Source: Ruminococcus sp.
Lineage (GTDB): Bacteria > Bacillota_A > Clostridia > Oscillospirales > Ruminococcaceae
DNA length: 64,000 bases
Direction of reading: 5' to 3'
Assembly: GCF_016283395.1 (NCBI RefSeq)
Contig: NZ_JAEEMU010000036.1
Location: 124,001 to 188,000, forward strand
Position numbers and translations under genes: made by a program. Below the pieces are notes generated by a model that was given only the letters and a program-made list of their open reading frames with translations, searched no databases and was not told where the DNA came from. Below are positions 8,426-16,194 of the stretch, piece after piece. Position 1 is the first letter of the stretch. Each line of letters starts with the position of its first letter.

Positions 8426-8454
8426 TTGAATATATATTAAAATTATAGTATAAT
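8426..8454 (+). promoter_or_regulatory. Sigma-A promoter of the c-di-GMP phosphorelay genes
   Basis: TTGAAT (8426-8431), a 17 bp spacer and TATAAT (8449-8454), 33 bp upstream of the start codon at 8487, which has a GGGGGG ribosome site. Confidence 0.75.
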
Positions 8455-8486
8455 AGAACCAAATCATCAATCTGGGGGGAATAAAT

Positions 8487-10181
8487 ATGCAGGAATTGCT
8501 TGAGCGGAAGCAAGGTCTTCATAGGACTGTGCTTATTGTTGATGATGAATTAATTGAAAGGGAAATGCTTGGAGCTATGCTAAGCGGAATATATGAGGTC
8601 ATTTATGCGTCAAACGGCTTGACTGCACTTGAAATTATCAGGAAGGAAAAAATGACTCTTTCTCTTATCATGCTTGATCTGCATATGCCTGAACTTGACG
8701 GATACAGTTTACTGAAGATATTGCGTTCGGACAGTGAACTGTGGCGTATTCCGGTCATTGTACTCACTTCTGAAAAAGATGCCGAAGTAAAAAGTCTGCA
8801 ACTCGGTGCGTCGGATTTTATTTCAAAGCCATATGATGCTCCTGAGATCATACTGGCAAGAGTAAATCATTCTATCGAGCTTTCCGAGGACAGAATTATT
8901 ATTCACGGTACGGAAAGAGATGCGCTTACCGGACTTTTTAATAAAGAATTTTTCTTTGCGTACGGCAGAAGGCTCGACATTCAGAACGGGAATATGCCTA
9001 TGGACGCTATTGTTCTTGATATAAACCGTTTTCATATCATCAATGAGCTTTACGGAAGAGCATATGGTGATATGCTCTTAAAACGGCTCGGCAGCATCAT
9101 ACATGAGCTTGTTTGCCAGACAGGCGGTCTTGCCTGCCGCAGCAACAGCAACAGTTTTGGAATATATATCCCTCATATGGATAATCCGAGGGAGAGTATC
9201 ACTCGGTTTATATCAATGATCGAAGATGCTCTTGGCGACAGCAAGGTAAGCATCAGGATAGGAATATATTCCGATGATGATGTTAATCTTGATATGGAAC
9301 AGCGTTTTGAACGTGCTCAGCTTGTCTGCCAAAAGATAAAAAACAACTATACGACCTGCTTTGATATTTATAATGCCGAATTGCACAGCAAAGAGCTTCA
9401 TTCGGAACGGCTTATAAATGATATGGATACTGCCCTTGCAGAGAAGCAGTTCAAGGTTTTTTATCAGCCCAAATACAATATATGTGACGGTAAGCCTGCA
9501 CTGATAAGTGTTGAAGCTCTCGTGCGCTGGTTTCACCCTGAATATGGCGTGATACCTCCCAGTGAGTTCATAACTCTGTTTGAGGATAACGGCCTTATCA
9601 GACAGCTTGACAAATATGTCTGGAATGAAGCTGCTGCTCAGATAAAACAATGGAACGATGAAGGATTTGATCTTCCCGTATCTGTGAACGTTTCAAGAGT
9701 AGATGTTTTTAATCCGCGATTGCTAGACATATTAAGCGATATAATAAAAACAAGCGGTATAGGCAGTGAAAGTCTGCTTCTTGAAATAACGGAATCAGCA
9801 TATTCTGATAATGCACAGCAGATAATCAATACCGTTATGCGCCTTCGTGAAAACGGCTTCAAGATAGAAATGGACGATTTCGGCAGCGGATATTCCTCGC
9901 TCAATATGCTCTGTTCATTACCGATAGACGCGCTTAAACTGGATATGGAATTCATAAGGAATATATGCGAAAACAAAAAACATCTGCGTTTGGTCGGAAT
10001 AATGATCGAGATCGCAAGACTTCTTGAAGTACCTGTTATAGCTGAGGGCGTGGAAACCAAGGAACAGCTTGATCTGCTGGAGGAACTTGGCTGCGATATA
10101 ATACAAGGATATTATTTTTCCAAGCCTCTGTCTGCGGAAGAGCTTACCGCTCTTATGAAAGCTGAAGTTAGGAGTGTGTAG
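8487..10181 (+). CDS. Response regulator with degenerate GGDEF and active-type EAL (c-di-GMP phosphodiesterase)
   Basis: 564 residues, cytoplasmic. The N-terminal receiver (about 15-130) keeps the phospho-acceptor Asp in MLDLHMPELDGY and the Lys in ISKPYD. A diguanylate-cyclase fold (about 150-290) has lost its signature: SNSNSFG stands where GGDEF should be, so it should not make c-di-GMP. The EAL domain (about 300-555) keeps EALVRW, NVSRVD, LEITES, DDFGSGYSSL, KLDMEF and EGVETKEQ, the metal-binding and catalytic set. The predicted output is phosphorylation-controlled c-di-GMP hydrolysis. The HPt gene starts 3 nt after its stop, and a permease-kinase-receiver fusion follows, which together suggest a phosphorelay. 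Confidence 0.9.
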   Translation: MQELLERKQGLHRTVLIVDDELIEREMLGAMLSGIYEVIYASNGLTALEIIRKEKMTLSLIMLDLHMPELDGYSLLKILRSDSELWRIPVIVLTSEKDAEVKSLQLGASDFISKPYDAPEIILARVNHSIELSEDRIIIHGTERDALTGLFNKEFFFAYGRRLDIQNGNMPMDAIVLDINRFHIINELYGRAYGDMLLKRLGSIIHELVCQTGGLACRSNSNSFGIYIPHMDNPRESITRFISMIEDALGDSKVSIRIGIYSDDDVNLDMEQRFERAQLVCQKIKNNYTTCFDIYNAELHSKELHSERLINDMDTALAEKQFKVFYQPKYNICDGKPALISVEALVRWFHPEYGVIPPSEFITLFEDNGLIRQLDKYVWNEAAAQIKQWNDEGFDLPVSVNVSRVDVFNPRLLDILSDIIKTSGIGSESLLLEITESAYSDNAQQIINTVMRLRENGFKIEMDDFGSGYSSLNMLCSLPIDALKLDMEFIRNICENKKHLRLVGIMIEIARLLEVPVIAEGVETKEQLDLLEELGCDIIQGYYFSKPLSAEELTALMKAEVRSV

Positions 10182-10184
10182 ATC

Positions 10185-10520
10185 GTGCTGACGCTAAATA
10201 AACTCATTGACTTTGGTGCAGATGTGAAAGACGGACTTATGCGCTGCATGAACAAAGAAGATTTTTATCTTATGCTGGTCAACAAGTCTCTCAGTGATAA
10301 CAGATTATCCCTGCTTGAGCATCAGATAAACACCAAGGATTATTATTCAGCATTTGAAACTGCTCATACGTTGAAAGGTATGTATTCAAATCTTTCTTTA
10401 ACTCCTTTGACAGTTCCAATCAGCAAAATGACCGAACTCCTTCGTAACGGGACAGATACGGATTATACTGTTCTGTTGGAAGAAGCAAAAGCTCAGTTTC
10501 ATAAGTTGTGTAATTTGTAA
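10185..10520 (+). CDS. Histidine phosphotransfer (HPt) protein
   Basis: 111 residues, GTG start at 10185, 3 nt after the phosphodiesterase stop, so translation is coupled. It is an all-helical HPt with the phospho-accepting His in ETAHTLKGMYSNL. It has no other domain. The expected role is to carry the phosphoryl group between the receiver of the kinase fusion downstream and the receiver of the EAL protein upstream. Single-domain HPt proteins are uncommon in Firmicutes, and this neighbourhood explains the need for one. Confidence 0.85.
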   Translation: MLTLNKLIDFGADVKDGLMRCMNKEDFYLMLVNKSLSDNRLSLLEHQINTKDYYSAFETAHTLKGMYSNLSLTPLTVPISKMTELLRNGTDTDYTVLLEEAKAQFHKLCNL

Positions 10521-10524
10521 TGTA

Positions 10525-10563
10525 AAAACGGGAACAGTTCTTTGAGTTGCTCCCGTTTTATTG
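10525..10563 (+). terminator. Intrinsic terminator after the HPt gene
   Basis: AAAACGGGA (10525-10533) pairs with TCCCGTTTT (10551-10559). It separates the PDE-HPt pair from the permease-kinase gene, which probably has its own or read-through expression. Confidence 0.75.
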
Positions 10564-10606
10564 TTTTATTGTGATATGAGAATGTATTGAAAGGTGGTAA
10601 AGAAAA

Positions 10607-13399
10607 ATGGATAAAAAAACAGTGACCGAAACTCCTAAGCCCTACTTGTCGGGAATTGATGTATGGTCAATGGCTTTCGGCTGCATGGTAGGCTGGGGAG
10701 CTTTTGTAATGCCCGGAACAACGTTCCTTCCCATAGCAGGTCCTCTCGGTACAATAATAGCTATGTTCGTAAGTACGCTTATAATGCTGGCAATAGGCAA
10801 TAATTTCTCGTTTCTGATGAATCTTAAACCCGGTGCAGGAGGAGTATATTCTTATACAAAAGAAGTTTTCGGAAGAGACCATGCATTTTTAAGTTCATGG
10901 TTCCTGTGTTTATCTTATCTTACTATAGTATTTCTGAACGGTACTGCGCTGTTTGTCGTATTGCGAACGATGTTCGGAGATGCTATCCATACAGGCTTTC
11001 ACTACACTGTCTCGGGAAACAGGATATATCTTGGAGAAATACTCGTTTCCGTCAGTGCCCTTGCAGGTGTTGGCGTTTTGTTTATTACAGCGAAAAAGAT
11101 ACTCCATAAGATACATTCGTTTCTTTCTGTAATAATGATAGTCGGGATACTATCGGTCGCTGTAATATGTATTCCCCATGCTATTTCAAGCAGGTCGCTG
11201 AGCATAATCGGGTTAAAGGATACCAATATCTCATATGGCATCTATAGTATAATTTTTCTTGCTCCATGGGCATTTGTCGGCTTTGATGTTATTTCATTCG
11301 ATACGTTTAATTTCAAATTCAAGGTAAAAAGATCCAAAGGAATTATTTTTACTGCTATAATAGCCGCAGGAATTGCATACACTGCATTGGCAATAGTAAG
11401 TATCTCTTCTGTTCCCGACGGATATGCCGACTGGACTGAATATATTACCGATCTGAGCAGCCTCTCAAATGAAAAAGCAGTACCGACTTTCTATGCTGCA
11501 AGGTCAATAATGGGAACACCCGGACTCATATTGATAGGCATTACCGCTCTTGCAGGTGTCCTTACGGGAATAATAGGCGGCTATCGCGCTACCATACGTG
11601 TTTTGTCAACTATGGCAGAGGACAAGATACTTTCCGAGGTTTTCTCAAAAACATTATATAGCACCTTGTTCATCATGATCATTTCGATCTCCCTTGCACT
11701 TTTCGGCAGAAACACCCTGAGCTGGTTCGTTGATCTCACTTCATTCGGAGCTATAGTAGGCTTTGGTTATACCTCTGCTGCCGCATATAAGATCGCCAAA
11801 AATGAAAATATAAAAAAAGTCAAGGCAACAGGATTGGCAGGTACTGTTATTTCGATAATATTTGTAATAGTTCAGCTTGTTCCGAGGATAACGGCTATGG
11901 AAGCAATGGGCAGCGAAGCTTTTCTGCTTCTTTCGTGCTGGTGTCTGATAGGCTTTGTTTTTTACTGGAGGACGATCACGCGCAGCACATTGATCGAATA
12001 CAGCGGCATAGCTACATCGGGAGTTGTACTTTTTGCGCTTCTTATATATTCGGCGTTCCTCTGGCTTGCAAAGCATATTGATTCAAAGGAAAGGATCAGA
12101 GATGTACATTCTTCGCTTATATGCGGCGGTATCGTTCTTATGGTAGTCATTTTTACGGGACTTGTCATAATGATATACATTCAGAACCTTATACGAAAAA
12201 AGCACGAAGCTGCCGAGCTTGCAAGTATACGCGCAATGGAAAGAAACAACGCAAAAAGCCGTTTCCTTTTCAATATGTCCCATGATATACGTACTCCTAT
12301 GAATGCTATCATAGGATATACAGGACTTGCTCTCAAGGAAGCGGCATCTCCCGTGCTTCATAACTACCTTGTCAAAATAGACCGTTCCAATAAACATCTG
12401 CTTACACTGATAAATGATATCCTTGAAATGAGCCGTATTGAAAACGGTAAAATGGAGATAGAATGTATCCCTACCGATATTTGCAGGATATTCGATGATA
12501 TCCATGACCTGTTTGAAGAGCAGATGAAGCAGAAGAAAATGGATTTTAAGATCGATACTTCGGGAGTTAAAAACAGATTTGTTTTATGTGATGAAAAAAA
12601 TCTTAACCGTGTGATCCTTAATCTTCTGAGCAATGCATACAAGTTCACATCAGAAGGCGGAAAGGTATATGTTTCAGTATCTGAAAACATCGGTGAAGAA
12701 GCTGGTTTCGGCTCATATGAGATAAGCGTTTGCGACAACGGCATAGGTATGTCGGAAGAATTTGCCGAAAAGATGTTTTCGCCGTTTGAACGCGAACGTA
12801 CTTCAACGGTAAGCGGTATCGAAGGTACAGGACTTGGGCTTTCCATAACCAAAAGCATAGTAGACCTTATGGGGGGAACTATCAACGTTATAACTTCTAC
12901 AGGTAACGGCACGAAGATCATATTGGATCTGAAACTGAAATTTGCCGATGAAGATGATATTGTTCAGGAAGAAAACAGTGAAAGTTCACATGATGATGAG
13001 ATACTTTTTGAAGGCAAAAGGCTGCTGCTTGTTGAGGATAATATGATCAACATGGAGATAGCCTGCATGATACTTTCACAGGCAGGATTTACTGTAGATA
13101 CAGCAGAAAACGGCAAGATAGCTGTAGAAAAAATATCTGCTTCCGAAAAGGGCTTTTATTCTGCTGTGCTTATGGACGTTCAGATGCCTGTTATGGACGG
13201 TTACACTGCCGCAAAGATGATACGTGAGCTTGACAACAAAGACCTTGCAGGAATACCTATAATAGCAATGACAGCCAATGCTTTTAAGGAAGATGAAAAG
13301 GCTGCACTCAGAGCAGGAATGCAGGGACATATTGCAAAGCCTATAGATGTAGATGTATTATTGAAAACTTTGACGAAAGTATTGTCAGAATATAAGTGA
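10607..13399 (+). CDS. APC-family permease fused to hybrid histidine kinase and receiver
   Basis: 930 residues. The first ~480 form a 12-segment amino acid/polyamine permease-like domain: the unwound first helix motif is WGAFVMPG, and PGAGGVYSYTKEVFG matches the APC family. Further membrane segments lead to a kinase: H-box SHDIRTPMNAIIGY, N-box NLLSNAYKF, G1 DNGIGMSEEF, G2 GTGLGLSI. The C-terminal receiver holds the Asp in MDVQMPVMDGY and Lys in IAKPIDVD. By analogy with CbrA-type transporter-kinases, the permease may sense or transport the ligand, probably an amino acid or amine. With the HPt and EAL proteins next to it, it completes a His-Asp-His-Asp relay that would set c-di-GMP. RBS AAAGGTGG precedes the ATG. 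Confidence 0.9.
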   Translation: MDKKTVTETPKPYLSGIDVWSMAFGCMVGWGAFVMPGTTFLPIAGPLGTIIAMFVSTLIMLAIGNNFSFLMNLKPGAGGVYSYTKEVFGRDHAFLSSWFLCLSYLTIVFLNGTALFVVLRTMFGDAIHTGFHYTVSGNRIYLGEILVSVSALAGVGVLFITAKKILHKIHSFLSVIMIVGILSVAVICIPHAISSRSLSIIGLKDTNISYGIYSIIFLAPWAFVGFDVISFDTFNFKFKVKRSKGIIFTAIIAAGIAYTALAIVSISSVPDGYADWTEYITDLSSLSNEKAVPTFYAARSIMGTPGLILIGITALAGVLTGIIGGYRATIRVLSTMAEDKILSEVFSKTLYSTLFIMIISISLALFGRNTLSWFVDLTSFGAIVGFGYTSAAAYKIAKNENIKKVKATGLAGTVISIIFVIVQLVPRITAMEAMGSEAFLLLSCWCLIGFVFYWRTITRSTLIEYSGIATSGVVLFALLIYSAFLWLAKHIDSKERIRDVHSSLICGGIVLMVVIFTGLVIMIYIQNLIRKKHEAAELASIRAMERNNAKSRFLFNMSHDIRTPMNAIIGYTGLALKEAASPVLHNYLVKIDRSNKHLLTLINDILEMSRIENGKMEIECIPTDICRIFDDIHDLFEEQMKQKKMDFKIDTSGVKNRFVLCDEKNLNRVILNLLSNAYKFTSEGGKVYVSVSENIGEEAGFGSYEISVCDNGIGMSEEFAEKMFSPFERERTSTVSGIEGTGLGLSITKSIVDLMGGTINVITSTGNGTKIILDLKLKFADEDDIVQEENSESSHDDEILFEGKRLLLVEDNMINMEIACMILSQAGFTVDTAENGKIAVEKISASEKGFYSAVLMDVQMPVMDGYTAAKMIRELDNKDLAGIPIIAMTANAFKEDEKAALRAGMQGHIAKPIDVDVLLKTLTKVLSEYK

Positions 13400-13422
13400 T
13401 AACTTATGTATTTATATATAGG

Positions 13423-13470
13423 ATAGAGTCGGTATTTAGCCTTTTTACTAAATATCGGCTCTGTTTTATT
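13423..13470 (+). terminator. Intrinsic terminator after the permease-kinase gene
   Basis: AGAGTCGGTATTTA pairs with TAAATATCGGCTCT (two G-U pairs) around an 11 nt loop and is followed by GTTTTATT. Confidence 0.8.
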
Positions 13471-13567
13471 ATCAACAAAAAACGACTTGTATTTCTTATT
13501 GAAAAAAGTTATTATAAAAATATATATGTTCGTTTTTTATTTATTATTTTAGAAGGATGTGATCATT

Positions 13568-15466
13568 ATGGATTTGACCAATATCAAAAAAATCGTCAGC
13601 ATTATTGCTTCCGCGGTGTTTATCGCTGCATCTGTTCCGTTTTCGGTTTCTGCTGTTGACCAGCATCAAAGAGGCTGCATAGATGGATACAACTATGAAA
13701 TGTGGAATCAGGATTCTATCGGTAAAGTTTCTATTGAGCCTGATTCTGCCTCATTTACTTGTTCGTGGGAAGATGTTGAAAATTGCTTGTTCGCTATGGG
13801 CAGAAACTATGACAACAAAAAGCAGAATTACAAGCAAATTCTGACATTTTACCGTTCATTAAGCTTTGAAGTGGAATATTGTCCAAAAGGCAATTCATTC
13901 ATAGGTGTCTACGGCTGGACAAGAAATCCGCTTTTAGAGTATTATATCGTAGAAGGTTACGGAGACTGGGTGCTGCCGCCAAACCTTGAAGATCGCGGCA
14001 CTTATATGATCGATAACAAGACTTATGATCTGTACAGGCAGATGATGTATAATCACCCCAGCCTTGACGGTACTGCTACATTCCCGAGATACTGGAGTGT
14101 ACGCAACGGAAACAGATTAAACACAAATCATACCAACTACATTAAAGACTATGTCGATATAGAAAGACATTTTGAAACATGGGAAATGCTTGGAGTTGAT
14201 ATGTCAGGAACTCTTTATGAAGCTGATCTGTATATCGAAAATTACAGATCAAGCGGTTCTGCAAACGTTAAGGGTGTATGTATCTCCCCAATTTGTTCTA
14301 CTCATGCATCGATACTCAGATATGGCAGTTACATGACAAATCCGCGATTAAGATTTGTGGACACCAATGGCTATTATTATATATATTCTTTTGACTCCGA
14401 TAAAATACTTGATTGGGCACCTTATGACGAATGTATTCTGTCTGTATCCGAAAAAGGTTACAATGATGTATACGGTGATAACAGTATACTTGTATCAGAT
14501 CGTATTGAAGAATGGGACGGAGTTGTTCTGCCTATCTCAAATAATTTCTTCTCAGGCGAATCACTCGGTTTCGGTGCATCAGTAATGCAGGACACAGAAG
14601 AAGCGGTGGATTTTGTACTGACAGTAATGTACGAAGATGAGGAAGGTATACCGCAGTTTGATGAAGCAGCCGTTGTTACTGCCAAAAAGGGTGAATGGAC
14701 CGATCTTTCCACCACATCATATACCATTCCCGAGAATGCAAATAATACAACAATACGTATTGAAACAAAGAAAAGCAATACGGATTTTTATATTGACAAC
14801 GCTTATGTATCAGAAGCGGGAGTTCCCTCCTATATGAATAAACTGACCGAAGAAAAAGAAACTGAAGGCCAAAAAGGTGATATAAACTCAGACGGTATCG
14901 TTGACGTATTCGACATTTTACCTTTAAGAAGGATCATTCTTGATGTTTTTGAAGGCGAAGAGTATTATCGTTTTAACGCAGATGTTAACTGTGACGGGAT
15001 AGTTAATATTTCAGATCTTGTATGTCTGCAAAGGTTTATTCTCGGCATTGAGAGATCTGTCGTTGCTGAAACAACAACAACTACTACTTTGACTACTACC
15101 TCATCAACTTATACCACTTCTGCTGCAACAACTACTACTGAGAATTCAACAGCAAGCTATAAAAATATCACTCAGGAAGAAGCAAAGGAAATGATGCAGG
15201 TTGATGACGGTCATATCATTGTAGATGTGCGGCGGCAGGACGAGTATGACAGCGGTCATATACCCCATGCGATACTTATACCGAATGAGTCTATAGATAC
15301 AGAGCAGCCTGAAGAGCTGCCCGACCTTGATCAGGTGATTCTTGTATACTGCCGAAGCGGTCGACGCAGCAAAGAAGCAGCTCAGAAACTTGCTGATATG
15401 GGCTATACGAATATCTATGAATTCGGTGGAATAATCGACTGGACAGGTGAAGTAGTCACAAGTTGA
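13568..15466 (+). CDS. GH11 xylanase - CBM-like - dockerin - rhodanese fusion, secreted
   Basis: 632 residues; start placed at ATG 13568, 10 nt after AGAAGGA (an in-frame GTG at 13559 is too close to the site). A signal peptide ends near AVSA. The GH11 domain (about 35-245) keeps both catalytic Glu residues: nucleophile in NPLLEYYIVE and acid/base in IENYRSSGS. A beta-sandwich of carbohydrate-binding type follows (about 265-430), then a dockerin (DINSDGIVDVFDILPLRRII, DVNCDGIVNISDLVCLQRFI), a Thr-rich linker and a C-terminal rhodanese domain (about 540-632) with the complete loop CRSGRRS. A sulfurtransferase or phosphatase-like domain on an extracellular xylanase is very unusual. The frame is continuous, so it is a genuine fusion in this assembly. 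Confidence 0.88.
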   Translation: MDLTNIKKIVSIIASAVFIAASVPFSVSAVDQHQRGCIDGYNYEMWNQDSIGKVSIEPDSASFTCSWEDVENCLFAMGRNYDNKKQNYKQILTFYRSLSFEVEYCPKGNSFIGVYGWTRNPLLEYYIVEGYGDWVLPPNLEDRGTYMIDNKTYDLYRQMMYNHPSLDGTATFPRYWSVRNGNRLNTNHTNYIKDYVDIERHFETWEMLGVDMSGTLYEADLYIENYRSSGSANVKGVCISPICSTHASILRYGSYMTNPRLRFVDTNGYYYIYSFDSDKILDWAPYDECILSVSEKGYNDVYGDNSILVSDRIEEWDGVVLPISNNFFSGESLGFGASVMQDTEEAVDFVLTVMYEDEEGIPQFDEAAVVTAKKGEWTDLSTTSYTIPENANNTTIRIETKKSNTDFYIDNAYVSEAGVPSYMNKLTEEKETEGQKGDINSDGIVDVFDILPLRRIILDVFEGEEYYRFNADVNCDGIVNISDLVCLQRFILGIERSVVAETTTTTTLTTTSSTYTTSAATTTTENSTASYKNITQEEAKEMMQVDDGHIIVDVRRQDEYDSGHIPHAILIPNESIDTEQPEELPDLDQVILVYCRSGRRSKEAAQKLADMGYTNIYEFGGIIDWTGEVVTS

Positions 15467-15521
15467 TGAAAGTAAGTGTTATGCTGTTCCGTAACAAATC
15501 AGACGCAGCAACAGGCGGCGT

Positions 15522-15539
15522 AAATAGACTTGTCTATTT
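15522..15539. repeat. Perfect 18 bp inverted repeat
   Basis: AAATAGAC-TT-GTCTATTT, downstream of the xylanase gene and before its terminator. The 2 nt loop is too short for a stable RNA hairpin, so a DNA-binding site is also possible. No regulator can be assigned. Confidence 0.4.
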
Positions 15540-15572
15540 CGGACTGTAGGTTTTACAATAAGAATGAAAAGG

Positions 15573-15606
15573 ATATGTCCTCTGCGTTTTGAGGGCATAT
15601 TTTTTT
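15573..15606 (+). terminator. Intrinsic terminator after the GH11-rhodanese gene
   Basis: ATATGTCCTC (15573-15582) pairs with GAGGGCATAT (15591-15600) with one G-U pair, followed by six T residues. Confidence 0.85.
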
Positions 15607-15639
15607 ACGCATTAAACGCCGGAAACAAAGAGATTTGTC

Positions 15640-15671
15640 ATTTCACCACAAAAAGAGCATATTTCACCACA
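15640..15671 (+). promoter_or_regulatory. 21-bp-spaced direct repeats, likely LytTR regulator site
   Basis: ATTTCACCACA occurs identically at 15640-15650 and 15661-15671. The 21 bp period, two turns of the helix, is the spacing bound by LytTR-type regulators such as AgrA and ComE. The second repeat lies 28 bp upstream of a TATAAT (15700-15705) that lacks a good -35 box, as expected for an activated promoter. The operon it precedes encodes a LytTR response regulator (21261-21971), so autoregulation is the natural inference. Confidence 0.65.
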
Positions 15672-15731
15672 TTATTTACCATGCTCATTTTTTCTGTGTT
15701 ATAATCAGAAAAAATGAAAGGACCGGTATCT

Positions 15732-16190
15732 ATGAAAAAATTTCTCATTGCATTTATTATTTTGGCTGTTGTGGGCGGCGTGACTTGGTTCTTCCTGCTT
15801 CGTCCCGAAACTATCTCACAGGAAACTCTGACGCAGGACTTTGAAGAGCACCGTCAGGCTTACGAGGACATTGCGTACTACCTCACAAAAAAGGACATAA
15901 CAACTGAGATCAAGGATATCCCCATGGCAGGAAAACAGTATGACGGTGTCGTGTATGAGGATACTGATGAGTACCGTGCATTTATGGAAGCCATTTATGT
16001 AATCATGGAGGAAGATCACGATGCGATAATCTCTGACGGGAAAAATGTGGAGTTCGTGTATCATAGTACGGGCGGCAGGTTCAGAAAGCTGTACGGCTCG
16101 GTGATCTATAACGGTGAGAATCAGGTCAAAGGAAAGGTCACTGTACCGCTGACGACCAACGGCTGGCATTTGTATATCGCACAGGGGTGA
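15732..16190 (+). CDS. Membrane-anchored hypothetical protein, first gene of peptidase/ABC/TCS operon
   Basis: 152 residues from ATG 15732 (GAAAGGA 9 nt upstream; the ATG at 15714 overlaps the site). There is one N-terminal membrane segment (FLIAFIILAVVGGVTWFFLL) and an outside or inside domain of about 125 residues with alternating helices and strands; family not recognised. The stop is 4 nt before the M13 peptidase start, so it is tightly coupled to it. It might be a partner or inhibitor of the peptidase, but nothing in the sequence proves this. Confidence 0.65.
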   Translation: MKKFLIAFIILAVVGGVTWFFLLRPETISQETLTQDFEEHRQAYEDIAYYLTKKDITTEIKDIPMAGKQYDGVVYEDTDEYRAFMEAIYVIMEEDHDAIISDGKNVEFVYHSTGGRFRKLYGSVIYNGENQVKGKVTVPLTTNGWHLYIAQG

Positions 16191-16194
16191 TACT

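Noticed and set aside
8910..9350. Active diguanylate cyclase in the signalling protein
   Set aside because: The GGDEF signature is replaced by SNSNSF, so cyclase activity is not expected.
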